Shown: positions 1-9,352, numbered from the stretch's first letter. The stretch: DNA of 64,000 nucleotides from Teichococcus vastitatis (GCF_003604215.1 NZ_QXGS01000001.1:124001-188000), one strand, 5' to 3'. Made by a program: numbers and translations. Notes: generated by a model not told the origin, from the sequence alone.

Positions 1-217
1 GCACGAACGGGGTCAGGATGTTGGAGAACAGCCAGAGCAGGAACAGCGCGGCCGCCAGCAGGCTGAGCACCAGCGTGATGCGCTGCCCCCGGGTCGCGGT
101 GCGCACCGAGGGTCCGGGCGGGCGCACCGACCGGGGCGACGCCGCCAGCGGCGGAAGGCCGGCGCGGGGAACCGGCAGGTTCGGATCGCGCGGGCCAGCG
201 GGAGGGGCTGCGTTCAC
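1..217 (-). CDS. AI-2E family transporter (PerM-like), N-terminal part only
   Basis: Only the first 72 codons lie in the window; the gene continues beyond base 1. A Pro/Arg-rich cytoplasmic head of about 45 residues is followed by a hydrophobic helix ending LLWLFSNILTPFV, which is typical of the first membrane span of PerM/AI-2E exporter-like permeases. The start is GTG and its last base pair overlaps the stop of the upstream phosphatidyltransferase (GTGA junction), so the two are probably translationally coupled. The order purM / DUF2066 / CDP-alcohol transferase / PerM is common in proteobacteria, usually followed by hda, which would lie outside. The family assignment rests on the first helix plus gene order. 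Confidence 0.65.
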   Translation of the reverse strand, partial: MNAAPPAGPRDPNLPVPRAGLPPLAASPRSVRPPGPSVRTATRGQRITLVLSLLAAALFLLWLFSNILTPFV

Positions 218-783
218 AGCGGCACCCCGCCGCGCAGTCCGCGCAGGAAATAACCCGCCCCGGACAGCACGGTGGTGACGGCCACCACCACGATCATCAG
301 CTCCACCAGCGTTTCGGCGGGCAGGGCGAAGCCCGCGGTGGCGAGGGCCAGACCCGCCAGCACGATCTGTGCCGCCGTGTTCCATTTGGACAGCCGGAGC
401 GGCGCCATGCGCGGCGGCTGGCCCAGCAGCGCCAGCAGCGCCACGCCGCCCACGATCAGCGCGTCACGGAATACCACCAGAATGGTCAGCCAGTCCGGCA
501 GCACCCCGCGCCAAGTCAGGCACAGATAGGTGCACACCAGCAGTGCCTTGTCGGCCACCGGGTCCAGCATGGCGCCGAGCGGCGAATGCGCGTCGAGGCG
601 CCGTGCCAGCCAGCCATCCAGAGCATCGGACACGCCCGCCGCGGCGAACATCAGAAAGGCGGCGTCGAGCCGGTCGTGCAGGATCAGCCAAACCGTGGCC
701 GGTACGGCGCAAAGCCGTGCCAGGGTGATGGCGTTGGGCAGCAGGCGGAGCATGCCGCCCGCCGGAATGCCCTCAGAGGCCAC
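214..783 (-). CDS. CDP-alcohol phosphatidyltransferase family membrane protein
   Basis: A 189-residue integral membrane enzyme that should transfer a phosphatidyl group from CDP-diacylglycerol to an alcohol. The family signature D-x2-D-G-x2-A-R-x8-G-x3-D-x3-D is complete near residues 53-79 ([20 protein letters not shown] followed by LDPVADK). About five membrane spans are visible. The length matches PgsA-like glycerophosphate transferases, but the acceptor alcohol cannot be read from sequence, so no symbol is given. The start could also be Met11 (base 753), which would remove the 11-base overlap with the DUF2066 gene upstream. It is followed by the PerM-like gene with a 4-base overlap. Confidence 0.85.
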   Translation of the reverse strand: MASEGIPAGGMLRLLPNAITLARLCAVPATVWLILHDRLDAAFLMFAAAGVSDALDGWLARRLDAHSPLGAMLDPVADKALLVCTYLCLTWRGVLPDWLTILVVFRDALIVGGVALLALLGQPPRMAPLRLSKWNTAAQIVLAGLALATAGFALPAETLVELMIVVVAVTTVLSGAGYFLRGLRGGVPL

Positions 784-1618
784 CCGTCAATCCGAGTTGC
801 CAGGGTCCCATCCCTGCTTCGGCCGGAGCGGATGGCACCGTCGTGGCGGGTGCGGGCGCACCCCAGGGCACCGGGGGCGCCAGCCGGCCCGGCGCCGGCG
901 AAGAAGCGGGCTGCGGCGACAGGCCGGGCGCCATGGCCAGCCCGCTGGAGGGCAGCGCCTGCGCTGCGGTTTGCGGATCGTGCCGGAGCCCCAGCCGCAG
1001 CCGGGCGCCATCCACCGCGATGGCTTCCACGTCCACAGAGGCGATCTCGGGGTTGCTGGCCAGCCGCCGCCGCACTTCCAGCCATTCACGCAGGCCGCTG
1101 TAGCGCACCTCGGCCTGGATGAAGCCGGCGGGTGCCTGGCGCGGCATCACCGGCGGGGCCGCGGCATCCCCCGGGCGCAACGGCGGCGCCGCGCCGCCCG
1201 CACTGCCGGCCATGCCGCGGTTGGCGCCCGGCAGCCGGTTGGGATTGAAATTAATGGTGAAACGGCCGCTGTAGCCGGTGCGGCTGCTGCGCTCCTCCTC
1301 GACGATGATCGAGGACACCATGGAATCGATCTGCGAATCGCTCAGGCCCCGCGGCAGGCCGAGCTCCGTCGCCATCCGCTCGTAGGCGATGCGTTGCGCC
1401 GAGGCGATGGCGCGGGTGCGGGCGATCACCGCGTTCTCCGCCGTGGCCTCGGCCGGCACGCCGCGCTGCGTGGTGCTGCTGGCCACTGGGTCGATCGCCG
1501 CATCCGACAATGGCGGCAGCGCCTGGGCCAAGGCCGGCGCCTGCATCACCGCCCCGAAGCCCATTCCGGCCAGGCTTCCCACGACAATGGTTGCGGCGAG
1601 ACGCCGAAAATGTTGCAT
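773..1618 (-). CDS. DUF2066 domain-containing exported protein
   Basis: 281 residues. It begins with an N-terminal signal sequence (hydrophobic stretch ending APALAQA near residue 33). The middle part carries the DUF2066 pattern: Ala/Arg-rich helix with [19 protein letters not shown], then [20 protein letters not shown]. The C-terminal 80 residues are Pro/Ala-rich and low in complexity. DUF2066 proteins of unknown function sit next to purM and perM in many proteobacteria, and this gene is divergent from purM with 75 bases between starts. The ATG at 1618 is the first one giving a signal peptide. The function is unknown; the family call is moderately sure. Confidence 0.65.
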   Translation of the reverse strand: MQHFRRLAATIVVGSLAGMGFGAVMQAPALAQALPPLSDAAIDPVASSTTQRGVPAEATAENAVIARTRAIASAQRIAYERMATELGLPRGLSDSQIDSMVSSIIVEEERSSRTGYSGRFTINFNPNRLPGANRGMAGSAGGAAPPLRPGDAAAPPVMPRQAPAGFIQAEVRYSGLREWLEVRRRLASNPEIASVDVEAIAVDGARLRLGLRHDPQTAAQALPSSGLAMAPGLSPQPASSPAPGRLAPPVPWGAPAPATTVPSAPAEAGMGPWQLGLTGGL

Positions 1619-1693
1619 TCCGCCCCCTTGGATACCCGGCCTCGCGGAACTCTTGCGTCCGGGTCTTTTGCGCATAGCCGATCGGGCCCCCTG

Positions 1694-2764
1694 ATGACCA
1701 GTCTCACCTACCGCGACGCCGGCGTTGACATCGAAACCGGCGACGCGCTCGTCGATGCCATCAAGCCGCTGGCGCGGGCCACCAGCCGCAGCGGCAGCAT
1801 GGGCTCGCTCGGCGGCTTCGGCGCCTTGTTCGACCTCAAGGCGGCCGGCTACACGGACCCCGTCCTGGTGTCCTCCACCGATGGCGTCGGCACCAAGCTG
1901 AGGCTGGCCATCGACACCGGAATGCATGACGCGGTGGGCATCGACCTGGTTGCCATGTGCGTCAACGATCTCGTGGTGCAGGGTGCGGAACCACTGTTCT
2001 TCCTCGACTACTTCGCCACCGGCAAGCTGCAGCTGGATCAGGCACGCGCCGTGATCGCCGGCATCGCGGAAGGCTGCAAGCAGGCCGGCTGCGCGCTGGT
2101 GGGCGGCGAGACGGCCGAGATGCCAGGCATGTACAGCCGGGACGACTATGACCTCGCCGGCTTTTCGGTGGGTGCGGCCGAGCGCGACGGCCTGCTGCCG
2201 AAGCCCGATGTCGGTGCCGGCGACGTGGTGCTGGGCCTGGCCGCCTCCGGCGTGCATTCCAACGGCTTCTCCCTGGTGCGGCGCGTGCTGCAGGCCACCA
2301 ACCAGAACGCGAACACGCCGGCCCCGTTCTCGGCCGGCCAGACATTGGGCCAGGCACTGCTGGCACCGACGCGGATCTATGTGAAGTCGGTGCTGGCGCT
2401 GCACCGCGCGGGGTTGGTGAAGGCGGCCGCGCACATCACCGGCGGCGGATTGCCAGGCAACCTGCCGCGCGTGCTGCCGGCCGGCATGGTGGCCGTGCTG
2501 GACGCCACCGCCTGGACGCTGCCGCCCGTCTTCGGCTGGCTGGCGCGCAACGGCAACATCGCGCCGGAGGAGATGCTGCGCGTGTTCAATTGCGGCATCG
2601 GCATGTGCGTGGTGGTGAGGGAAGCCGACGCGGACGCCGCCACGGCCCTGCTCACGGAGCATGGCGAAACCGTGTTTTGCATCGGTCGGGTCGAGGCCGG
2701 TTCCGAAGGCGCTGCGCCGGAGGTGCGGGTAGAAAAGCTGTCGCCGGGCTGGCCCGCCGCATGA
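1694..2764 (+). CDS. purM: Phosphoribosylformylglycinamidine cyclo-ligase (AIR synthetase)
   Basis: A cytoplasmic 356-residue enzyme catalysing the ATP-dependent closure of FGAM to AIR, step five of purine synthesis. Recognisable PurM blocks are [12 protein letters not shown] at the N-terminus, [33 protein letters not shown], the glycine-rich [13 protein letters not shown] and [13 protein letters not shown]. The length equals the usual bacterial enzyme. The ATG at 1694 starts right before the conserved N-terminal YRDAGVD block, so longer upstream readings are rejected. Its stop overlaps the purN start in an ATGA junction, so purM and purN form one operon. Confidence 0.97.
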   Translation: MTSLTYRDAGVDIETGDALVDAIKPLARATSRSGSMGSLGGFGALFDLKAAGYTDPVLVSSTDGVGTKLRLAIDTGMHDAVGIDLVAMCVNDLVVQGAEPLFFLDYFATGKLQLDQARAVIAGIAEGCKQAGCALVGGETAEMPGMYSRDDYDLAGFSVGAAERDGLLPKPDVGAGDVVLGLAASGVHSNGFSLVRRVLQATNQNANTPAPFSAGQTLGQALLAPTRIYVKSVLALHRAGLVKAAAHITGGGLPGNLPRVLPAGMVAVLDATAWTLPPVFGWLARNGNIAPEEMLRVFNCGIGMCVVVREADADAATALLTEHGETVFCIGRVEAGSEGAAPEVRVEKLSPGWPAA

Positions 2765-3417
2765 GCGGGCGACGCCGTACCGCCATCCTGATTTCCAGCC
2801 GCGGTAGCAACATGGGCGCCCTGCTGGCCGCCGCCGCCGATCCTGCCTATCCGGCGGAGATCGCGCTGGTGCTGTCGAACCGCGCCGACGCCGCCGGGCT
2901 GGCCCTCGCCGCGGAGGCCGGGATCGACACGGCCGTGGTGGAATCGCGCCGCTTCGGCCGGGATCGCGCCGGCTTCGAGGCGGCGATGGAGGAAGTGCTG
3001 GGGGCGCGCGGGATCGAGCTGATCGCGCTGGCCGGCTTCATGCGCGTGCTGACAGAGGGTTTCACAGCCCGCTGGTCGGGACGGATGCTGAACATCCATC
3101 CTTCCCTGCTGCCGGCCTTCCCCGGCCTCGATACCCATGCGCGCGCCCTGGCCGCGGGCGTGCGGCTGCATGGCTGCACGGTGCATCTGGTGACGCCCGG
3201 CGTCGATGAGGGGCCGATCGTGGCACAGGCCGCCGTGCCCGTGCTGCCGGATGACACGGAGGACGTTCTGGCGGCCCGAGTGCTGGCCGAGGAGCACCGA
3301 TTGTACCCTGACGCGCTGCGCTGGCTGGCGGCGGGGCAGTTGCGGCTGGAGCAGGGCCGCGTCCAACTGGACAACGCCCCTGCCCCGCATGTCGGGGCGC
3401 TGCGCAACCCCGGCTAA
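2761..3417 (+). CDS. purN: Phosphoribosylglycinamide formyltransferase
   Basis: A 218-residue folate-dependent GAR transformylase that moves a formyl group from 10-formyl-THF to GAR, step three of purine synthesis. It shows the N-terminal phosphate-binding [11 protein letters not shown] block. The active-site segment [19 protein letters not shown] carries the catalytic Asn and His. The segment [15 protein letters not shown] carries the catalytic Asp. The start ATG overlaps the purM stop by four bases, so it is translated from the purM message. The tail beyond residue 200 is a little longer than in E. coli PurN. It converges with the OmpA-like lipoprotein gene 11 bases away. Confidence 0.96.
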   Translation: MSGRRRTAILISSRGSNMGALLAAAADPAYPAEIALVLSNRADAAGLALAAEAGIDTAVVESRRFGRDRAGFEAAMEEVLGARGIELIALAGFMRVLTEGFTARWSGRMLNIHPSLLPAFPGLDTHARALAAGVRLHGCTVHLVTPGVDEGPIVAQAAVPVLPDDTEDVLAARVLAEEHRLYPDALRWLAAGQLRLEQGRVQLDNAPAPHVGALRNPG

Positions 3418-3428
3418 CCCGGCCTCCG

Positions 3429-4721
3429 TCAGCGCAGTTGGGCGGTCACCGGGAACGGGCAGGCTTCCGGCGCGAACTCGACCCGGCGGTCCAGCGCATC
3501 GGCCAAGTCGTCGGTGCCCGTGCCCACGAGCGGCGCGGCGGCTCCGGCACCCTCCGCTTCCGTGCGGCGGGCCAGCACGGCTTCTTCGGACACCAGCGAT
3601 TGCCGCACCGTTTGCGCCCGGCCGAGCGACAGGCGCTGGTTCCAGGCAGCACTGCCGGTCGGACTGGCATGTCCGACCATGGCCAGGCAGACATCGCGCG
3701 GCGCCGTGCGGTGCGCGATCTGCCGCAGCCACATCGGGTAATCGCCGCTGATCTCGCGGTTCGGCCAGAACTCGGTGGTGCCGGGCCGGAACAGGAACTT
3801 CACCGCCAGCTGGCCACGATCCAGACCGTGCTCCACCACGTCGCCGAAGGCCCGCTCCGCCGCCGCCGCATCGCCCAGCGCACGGTTGCTCAGATAGATG
3901 CCGTTGCGCACCTTCAGCTGGTCGCCGCCCGGCTGCTGCAAGGCCGCCTGATAGAAGGACAGGGCCTGCCGCGGCTCGCCGCCCTCATAGGCGCGGATGC
4001 CATCGGCCACCAAGGCCTGGGCCTGCAGGGCCTCCAGGTAGCGCGGGTCGATCGGGTCGCCCGGATTGCCGGCACAGGTCTGCAGATAGGCGGTGGTGAT
4101 CGTCTCGTTCGCCCAGGTCGGGCTGTCTCGGAAAAAGCCGGTGGGCGTCGGGTCCACGACGTCGCCCTGCACCCACGACGTCTCGTGCGACACCACCTTG
4201 CCGGTGCGCAGATCGCCCAGCACGGCCCAGATACGGTAAACATTCGGGCGCGGCTCCCGCGTCGGCGGAATGATGCCGGCTCCCGCCACCGGCGTGATGG
4301 CGCCGAGCAGGATGATCGGCTTCTCCGCCAGCGAGGCGCTGGTGAAGGGCCGCAGCTCGAAATCACGATATCGCTCGCGGACCACGGCGCCGATCCGCTG
4401 CTCCATGCCGCGCGTGGTGACGGATTGCACGCCGGTAGCGCGGTCGATCAGCGGATCGATCACCAGATCGTAGCGGCCGGACGGCCCGGGGGGATCGATG
4501 CGGGCGCGGTCAAACAGCGCCACCGTCATGTCGAGCACCGCCTGATCCAGCGATTGCGCGGTTTTCGGGGGCGTCGGCGCATCCGCCACGCGCATCGGCA
4601 ATGGCGTACGCGAGGCCAGGGCCTCGCGCGACGAGCCCTGGGCCTCGCCGCCGCCAGGATGGGCGCAGGCGGCCAGGACCGCCAGTCCAAGCCCGGCGAG
4701 CATCAGACGCGCGGGCCGCAT
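3429..4721 (-). CDS. OmpA/Pal-like outer-membrane lipoprotein
   Basis: 430 residues. A lipoprotein signal with lipobox LAAC places the lipidated cysteine at residue 19. A ~240-residue N-terminal module of unknown type follows, then a TPR-like stretch (AIRAYEGGEPRQALSFYQAA), then a C-terminal OmpA-like peptidoglycan-binding domain (VKFLFRPGTTEFW, MVGHASPTGSAAWNQRLSLG, RRVEF). The usual GHTD motif reads GHAS, so the Asp that contacts diaminopimelate is absent, whereas the later Arg is kept. The ATG at 4721 is preferred over an upstream ATG at 4766 because it puts the signal peptide at the N-terminus. It lies 7 bases after the stop of its membrane-anchored partner gene, so the two are one operon. 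Confidence 0.75.
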   Translation of the reverse strand: MRPARLMLAGLGLAVLAACAHPGGGEAQGSSREALASRTPLPMRVADAPTPPKTAQSLDQAVLDMTVALFDRARIDPPGPSGRYDLVIDPLIDRATGVQSVTTRGMEQRIGAVVRERYRDFELRPFTSASLAEKPIILLGAITPVAGAGIIPPTREPRPNVYRIWAVLGDLRTGKVVSHETSWVQGDVVDPTPTGFFRDSPTWANETITTAYLQTCAGNPGDPIDPRYLEALQAQALVADGIRAYEGGEPRQALSFYQAALQQPGGDQLKVRNGIYLSNRALGDAAAAERAFGDVVEHGLDRGQLAVKFLFRPGTTEFWPNREISGDYPMWLRQIAHRTAPRDVCLAMVGHASPTGSAAWNQRLSLGRAQTVRQSLVSEEAVLARRTEAEGAGAAAPLVGTGTDDLADALDRRVEFAPEACPFPVTAQLR

Positions 4722-4728
4722 CCGGCCG

Positions 4729-5583
4729 TCAGCGACAGCCTTCCTGCAGGAAATCTTGATCAGCACGCGTCGGCTCCTCTCCTAGCTGAGCCCTGAGAAT
4801 GATGGCACGGCAGCGGCGTTGCATCGGCCCGGGCATCGAGACCGGCTGCACCTGCATGGCGGAGCGTTCCACCGCCATGCGCACCGGTGCGGAACGCGGC
4901 GGCGTCATGGTTCGCTGTGGCGCGGAATTGCGTGCCGGTGCGGAAGGCCGTGACGCGGCCGGGGCCGGCGGCAGGGCCGCGACCATGGACGGCATGGTTT
5001 CCTCGGCCGGGCGCGCCGTGAACAGCTCGGGCAGCGCCAGGGAGGCCATGGCGGCGGGGGGTTCGACCAGCAGCGTCTTCGCAATCGCGGCCGCGCCGGG
5101 CGCCGGTACCGGTGATACCGGCAGCGCCATGGCAATCGCCGGAAGTTCGGCTTCAACAACGGACTCGGGCGCCAGCGCCGCCAGCACCTCGGGCTCCGGC
5201 CAGCTGGACCGGGGCGTGTCGAGGCGGTCCAGCGTGGCCTGCATGGCGTCGGCCTGCCGCAGCAACTCCTCCACCTCGGCCAGCAGCGCTTCGGCCTCCT
5301 GCTCCCTGGTCTGGCCTTGGCTTTCCGCAAGATCCTGAAGATCGCCGGGGGCCGCGGCAGGCATGCCGCGCGGTGCCATCCGGGCTGCGCCCTGCGTCGT
5401 TGGGCGCTGGGCGGCGGCGATGTCGACCGACTGGTCCAGCGTGGGAAGATGCGGCAAGGGTTGGTGCGCGGACCACACCAGAGTGCCCAGGGTCACCAGC
5501 AACCCCGCTGCGAGACCTGGAATGGCTGCCTGACCCGCAAGCCTCTCCCATTGCCGTATTGGCTGCTGCGTTTCGCTTTTCAT
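4729..5583 (-). CDS. Membrane-anchored protein with coiled coil and conserved Cys-bounded C-terminal tail
   Basis: 284 residues, not assigned to a named family. After about 20 cytoplasmic residues there is one membrane span (IPGLAAGLLVTLGTLVW, residues 22-38). A short coiled-coil-like helix follows around residues 85-120 (EQEAEALLAEVEELLRQADA), then a Pro/Ala-rich low-complexity linker. The C-terminus is a compact tail with two cysteines 24 residues apart (CRAIILRAQLGEEP then FLQEGCR), which could be disulfide bonded in the periplasm. It is the first gene of a two-gene operon with the OmpA-like lipoprotein, suggesting a joint envelope role; this is inference from position only. Confidence 0.6.
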   Translation of the reverse strand: MKSETQQPIRQWERLAGQAAIPGLAAGLLVTLGTLVWSAHQPLPHLPTLDQSVDIAAAQRPTTQGAARMAPRGMPAAAPGDLQDLAESQGQTREQEAEALLAEVEELLRQADAMQATLDRLDTPRSSWPEPEVLAALAPESVVEAELPAIAMALPVSPVPAPGAAAIAKTLLVEPPAAMASLALPELFTARPAEETMPSMVAALPPAPAASRPSAPARNSAPQRTMTPPRSAPVRMAVERSAMQVQPVSMPGPMQRRCRAIILRAQLGEEPTRADQDFLQEGCR

Positions 5584-5711
5584 GCTGCGCTCCGGTTCGT
5601 CCCGAGCCGTGGGCCGACGATTGGTCCACCTAACTAGGGTGCCTGCTCCTCAACGTCGCGTCTGCCTCACGAAGCTGTCATGAGGGTCACATTGACAGGA
5701 GGCGCCGCTCC

Positions 5712-5723
5712 GAGAACGTTCTC
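5712..5723. promoter_or_regulatory. Perfect 12-bp palindrome, likely LacI-type operator
   Basis: GAGAACGTTCTC is a perfect inverted repeat centred on CG, as is usual for operators of LacI/GalR regulators. It lies 86 bases before the proposed start of the LacI-type gene at 5809, in the region between that gene and the divergent membrane-protein gene. Autoregulation of the regulator and its two downstream genes is the simplest reading. The site lies inside a longer in-frame reading of the regulator from 5680, which argues for the later start. Confidence 0.5.
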
Positions 5724-5808
5724 TCCTAACAATCCGGGCCCGGAGAGGCCTGATGGAGGAGGACGCCATGACCCCGGGGCATTGCCCGCGCACCCGATCG
5801 GCCCGCCC

Positions 5809-6852
5809 ATGCCCACGCGGCTGACGCAGCGCATCACTATCAAGGATCTGGCGCGCGAGCTCGGCATGTCCGTGGCCACCGTGGCTCGTGCCTTTCACCC
5901 GGAAGCGGACATCGCTGCCGGCACGCGCGCCTCAGTGCTGCGGCTGGCGGCCGAGCGCGGCTACCAGCCGGATGCGCTGGCCCGCAGCATGATCACCGGC
6001 CGCACCCGCATCGTCGGCGTCGTCGTGGCCGACCTGCACAATCCCTTTTATCCGCAGGCCCTAGCGCTGCTCAGCCCGGCGCTGCAGGGCGCCGGCTTCA
6101 ACACCATGCTGGTGGTCGCGGAGCCTGCCGGAGCGGTGGATGCGGCGCTGCGCCTGTTGCTGTCCTACCGTCCCGAATACGCGGTGGTGCTCGCCACGAG
6201 CCTGACCACGGAAGCCACCGCCACCTGTGCCGCGGCGGGGGTGCCATTGCTGTTCGTCAACCGCGTGCCGGATGCTCGGGAAGCGCGGGCCGTGGTCTGC
6301 GACAACCGTGGTGGCGCCGCGGCCATGGCGGCGCACCTGATCGCTGGCGGCATGCGGCGCCCGGGCTTCATCGGCGGGCAGGAAAACACGTCCACCCACC
6401 GCGAGCGGCGCGAAGGCTTCATCAAGCATTGCGCGGAAACGGGAATGGCCGTGCGGGAGGAGCCCGGCGGCGCCTTCACCTATGACGCGGGGCGGGAAGC
6501 GGCGCGCCGATTGTTGAACCGTGCCGACCGGCCGGATGCGCTGTTCTGCGCCGGGGACATTCTGGCGCTCGGGGCTATCGACGCGGCCCGGTGCGATCTC
6601 GGGCTGCGCGTGCCGGAGGATCTCGCCGTGGCCGGTTTCGACGACATCCCGATGGCCGCCTGGCCCGCGCATGACCTCACCACCATGCGCCAGCCGCTGG
6701 CCGCCATGGTGGAGAAAACCCTGGCCTGGGTGCTCAACGCGCCCGACGCCGCGGTGGATGCCGGCTGCGTGCTGCGGCTGCCCGCCGAATTGGTGGCGCG
6801 GGGCACCACGCGCCCGGTGCCGCTTTCCTTGTTCCAGGAGACTTGCCCATGA
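5809..6852 (+). CDS. LacI/GalR-family transcriptional regulator (first of two in the locus)
   Basis: 347 residues. An N-terminal LacI-type helix-turn-helix is present at about residues 8-30 (ITIKDLARELGMSVATVARA), then the hinge and a periplasmic-binding-protein-like effector domain (IVGVVVADLHNPFYPQ to [12 protein letters not shown]). The start at 5809 puts the HTH at the very N-terminus, as in the family. The gene overlaps the downstream dehydrogenase in an ATGA junction with AGGAG upstream, so regulator, dehydrogenase and GntP permease probably share a transcript. The effector is unknown. It is clearly paralogous to the regulator at 9381-10385 (shared [10 protein letters not shown]-type block and STxRER segment). 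Confidence 0.92.
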   Translation: MPTRLTQRITIKDLARELGMSVATVARAFHPEADIAAGTRASVLRLAAERGYQPDALARSMITGRTRIVGVVVADLHNPFYPQALALLSPALQGAGFNTMLVVAEPAGAVDAALRLLLSYRPEYAVVLATSLTTEATATCAAAGVPLLFVNRVPDAREARAVVCDNRGGAAAMAAHLIAGGMRRPGFIGGQENTSTHRERREGFIKHCAETGMAVREEPGGAFTYDAGREAARRLLNRADRPDALFCAGDILALGAIDAARCDLGLRVPEDLAVAGFDDIPMAAWPAHDLTTMRQPLAAMVEKTLAWVLNAPDAAVDAGCVLRLPAELVARGTTRPVPLSLFQETCP

Positions 6853-7793
6853 ACACGACCTCGCTGAACACCGTGGCGGTTGTTGGCTGTGGTCTGGTCG
6901 GATCCGGCTGGGCGCTGGTTTTCGCCCGCGCCGGCGCCACCGTCCGGATCTACGATGGCGACGCCGCGCTGCGCGCCCGCGCGCCGGAGCGCATCCGCCA
7001 GATGCTGCAGGACATGCAGGGTGCCGGGCTGGTGCAGGAGGTGGATGCGGCGCTGGCCCGCATCACCGTGTGCGACACGCTGGCCGACGCGGTGGGCCCT
7101 GCCGACTACATCCAGGAATCGGTACTGGAGCGGGTGGACGTCAAGCAGGCGGTGTGCGCCGAGATCGGCGCGGCGATGCGGCCGGATGCGATCTGCGGCT
7201 CCTCCTCCTCCGGCATTCCCGCATCCGCCTTCACCGAGGCGCTGGCCAGGCGGTCGCGCTTCCTGGTGGCGCATCCGGTCAATCCGCCGCACCTGGTTCC
7301 GCTGGTGGAGCTGGTGCCGGCGCCCTGGACCGACCCGGAAATCCTGCCGGTGCTGCGGGACGCGATGCAGCGCTGGGGCCAGGCGCCGATCGTGGTGAAG
7401 GCCGAGATCGAGGGCTTCATCCTCAACCGGCTGCAGGGCGCCCTGCTGAATGAGGCCTGGGCGCTGTACGAGGCGGGCCTCGCCTCCGCCGCCGACATCG
7501 ACCTGACGGTGTCCCAGGGCCTGGGCCTGCGCTGGGCGTTCATGGGGCCGTTCGAAACCATCGACCTCAATGCGCCGGGCGGCATCGCCGATTATTCCGC
7601 GCGGCTGGCGCCACTCTACCACAACATCGCCGTCTCCCGCGCCGATCCGCAGCCGTGGTCTCCGGCGGCGATCCGCGCCGCCGAGGCCGAGCGCCGCGAG
7701 ATCCTGCCCGCCGACCAGCTTCAGCAGCGCACCGACTGGCGCAACCGGCGCCTGATGGCACTGGTCGCGCATCTGCGCAGCCAGCCGAAGTAA
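6849..7793 (+). CDS. 3-hydroxyacyl-CoA dehydrogenase family oxidoreductase (L-gulonate dehydrogenase/lambda-crystallin type)
   Basis: 314 residues, NAD-dependent. A Rossmann GxGxxG (VVGCGLVGSGWA) occupies residues 11-22. ESVLERVDVKQAV follows, and the HPVNPP block near residue 142 carries the catalytic-type His; then come VELVPAPWT and the helical C-terminal dimerisation domain with NRLQGALLNEAW. The form HP-x-NPP with a short C-terminal domain is typical of members acting on free hydroxy acids (L-gulonate 3-dehydrogenase, carnitine dehydrogenase) rather than on CoA esters. In this locus it would oxidise a beta-hydroxy acid to the keto acid. The ATG overlaps the LacI stop; the GntP permease follows 36 bases later. 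Confidence 0.85.
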   Translation: MNTTSLNTVAVVGCGLVGSGWALVFARAGATVRIYDGDAALRARAPERIRQMLQDMQGAGLVQEVDAALARITVCDTLADAVGPADYIQESVLERVDVKQAVCAEIGAAMRPDAICGSSSSGIPASAFTEALARRSRFLVAHPVNPPHLVPLVELVPAPWTDPEILPVLRDAMQRWGQAPIVVKAEIEGFILNRLQGALLNEAWALYEAGLASAADIDLTVSQGLGLRWAFMGPFETIDLNAPGGIADYSARLAPLYHNIAVSRADPQPWSPAAIRAAEAERREILPADQLQQRTDWRNRRLMALVAHLRSQPK

Positions 7794-7829
7794 CGGACTG
7801 AGCTTCACACAACGAGGAGTTGTTCCTGC

Positions 7830-9212
7830 ATGGGAACCCTGGCCATCGTCTTATCGCTCGCGGGGCTGATGTACTTCGCCTATCGCGGCATCAACGTGCT
7901 GATCCTGGCCCCGATCATGGCGGCCTTTGCCGTGCTGCTGGCGCAGGGTGGCCCGGTGCTGGCGACCTACACGCAGGTCTTCATGACCAGCATGGGCCGC
8001 TACGTCGTTCTGTTCTTTCCGATCTTCCTGCTCGGCGCCATTTTCGGCAAGCTGATGGCCGATAGCGGTTCCTCCACCACCATCGCGCACACCATCGTGC
8101 AGAAGCTCGGGGCGAAGCACGCCATCGCCGCGGTGACGCTGGCCTGCGGCGTGCTGACCTATGGCGGCGTGTCGCTGTTCGTGGTGGCCTTCGCGATCTA
8201 CCCGATCGCCGCGGCGCTGTTCCGCGAGGCGGGCGTGCCGAAGCGGCTGATCGCCGCCGCCATCGCGCTCGGCTCCTTCACCTTCACCATGACCGCCTTT
8301 CCCGGCACGCCGGCGATCCAGAACGCGATCCCGACGCGCTTCTTCGGCACCACCACCTTCGCCGCCCCCGGCCTCGGCCTGATCGCCGGCTGCATCATGC
8401 TGTTCGGCGGGCTGGCCTGGCTGCAATACCAGTCACGCCGGGCCCGGCTCGCCGGCGAAGGATACGGGCAGCACCAGGAAAACCTTCCGCAGTTCGAGGA
8501 TGGCGAACGCCCGGGCTTCGCCCTGTCGCTCCTGCCCATCGTGGTGGTGATCGGGCTGAACGCACTGTTCTCCCTTTGGGTGTTTCCCGGCATGGACCTC
8601 GGCTACCTGTCGCAGCAGGTCTACGGCAATGTCGCGCCCACGGCGGTGATCGGCACCTGGGCCCTGGTGGTGGCACTGGTCGGCGCCATCCTGAGCGTGC
8701 TGCTGCTGCAGCGGCGCTACCTGCGCGATGCGCAGAAGACGCTGAACGAGGGCACGATGGGCTCGCTGCTGCCGATCTTCAACACGGCGAGCGAGGTCGG
8801 CTACGGCGCGGTGATCGCCTCCCTGGCGGCCTTCGTGGTGGTGCGCGATTTCGTGGTCGGAATCGCACCCGGCACGCCCACCATCTCGCTGGCCATCGCG
8901 GTCAATGCGCTGGCGGGCATCACCGGATCGGCCTCGGGCGGGTTGTCGATCGCGCTGGACACGCTGGGCAGCACCTATCTGGCGCGCGCCAACGAGCTGG
9001 GCATCAGCCCAGACCTGCTGCACCGCATCGCCACCATCTCCTCGGGCGGCTTCGACTCCCTGCCGCACAACGGCGCGGTGATCTCGCTGCTGACCATCAC
9101 CGGGCTGACGCATCGCTCGTCCTACAAGGACATCTTCGTGGTGAACCTGCTGATCCCGGTGACCGCGCTGATCGTGGTGATCGTGCTCGGCACCCTGGTG
9201 GGGTCCTTCTGA
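7830..9212 (+). CDS. GntP-family (gluconate-type) permease
   Basis: 460 residues with about 12 hydrophobic spans, an inner-membrane secondary transporter. Recognisable GntP/ion-transporter segments are the Gly-rich LACGVLTYGGVSLFVVAF, FTMTAFPGTPAIQNAIPTRF, ALAGITGSASGGLSIALD and the late SGGFDSLPHNGAVISLL. Family members import gluconate, hydroxybutyrate and similar hydroxy acids. Placed after a hydroxy-acid dehydrogenase and under a LacI regulator, it most likely imports the substrate of the pathway. GAGGAG precedes the ATG by about ten bases. The exact substrate is unknown. Confidence 0.88.
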   Translation: MGTLAIVLSLAGLMYFAYRGINVLILAPIMAAFAVLLAQGGPVLATYTQVFMTSMGRYVVLFFPIFLLGAIFGKLMADSGSSTTIAHTIVQKLGAKHAIAAVTLACGVLTYGGVSLFVVAFAIYPIAAALFREAGVPKRLIAAAIALGSFTFTMTAFPGTPAIQNAIPTRFFGTTTFAAPGLGLIAGCIMLFGGLAWLQYQSRRARLAGEGYGQHQENLPQFEDGERPGFALSLLPIVVVIGLNALFSLWVFPGMDLGYLSQQVYGNVAPTAVIGTWALVVALVGAILSVLLLQRRYLRDAQKTLNEGTMGSLLPIFNTASEVGYGAVIASLAAFVVVRDFVVGIAPGTPTISLAIAVNALAGITGSASGGLSIALDTLGSTYLARANELGISPDLLHRIATISSGGFDSLPHNGAVISLLTITGLTHRSSYKDIFVVNLLIPVTALIVVIVLGTLVGSF

Positions 9213-9319
9213 AGGCAGCGACCGGCGGCGGCGAGCGCCCCGCCGCCGGGCATCGCTCAGGGTGCAAGGCGTAATCGGATCCGTGCGAGCCGGTTCCCGG
9301 CCGCCAGGGAAACGGCCCC

Positions 9320-9352
9320 GGGCCGCGGGACGCAGGTTCGTCTCCGCGGCCC
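9320..9352. terminator. GC-rich hairpin between convergent genes
   Basis: GGGCCGCGG at 9320-9328 pairs with CCGCGG CCC at 9344-9352, extended inward by GACG/CGTC with one bulged base. It sits between the GntP permease and the convergent second LacI gene. There is no U-tract, so it may be a weak bidirectional or Rho-assisted stop. Confidence 0.45.

Noticed and set aside
1619-2662. Upstream in-frame extension of the DUF2066 gene on the minus strand
   Set aside because: It is antisense to purM and would bury the signal peptide inside the protein; the ATG at 1618 gives an N-terminal signal sequence.
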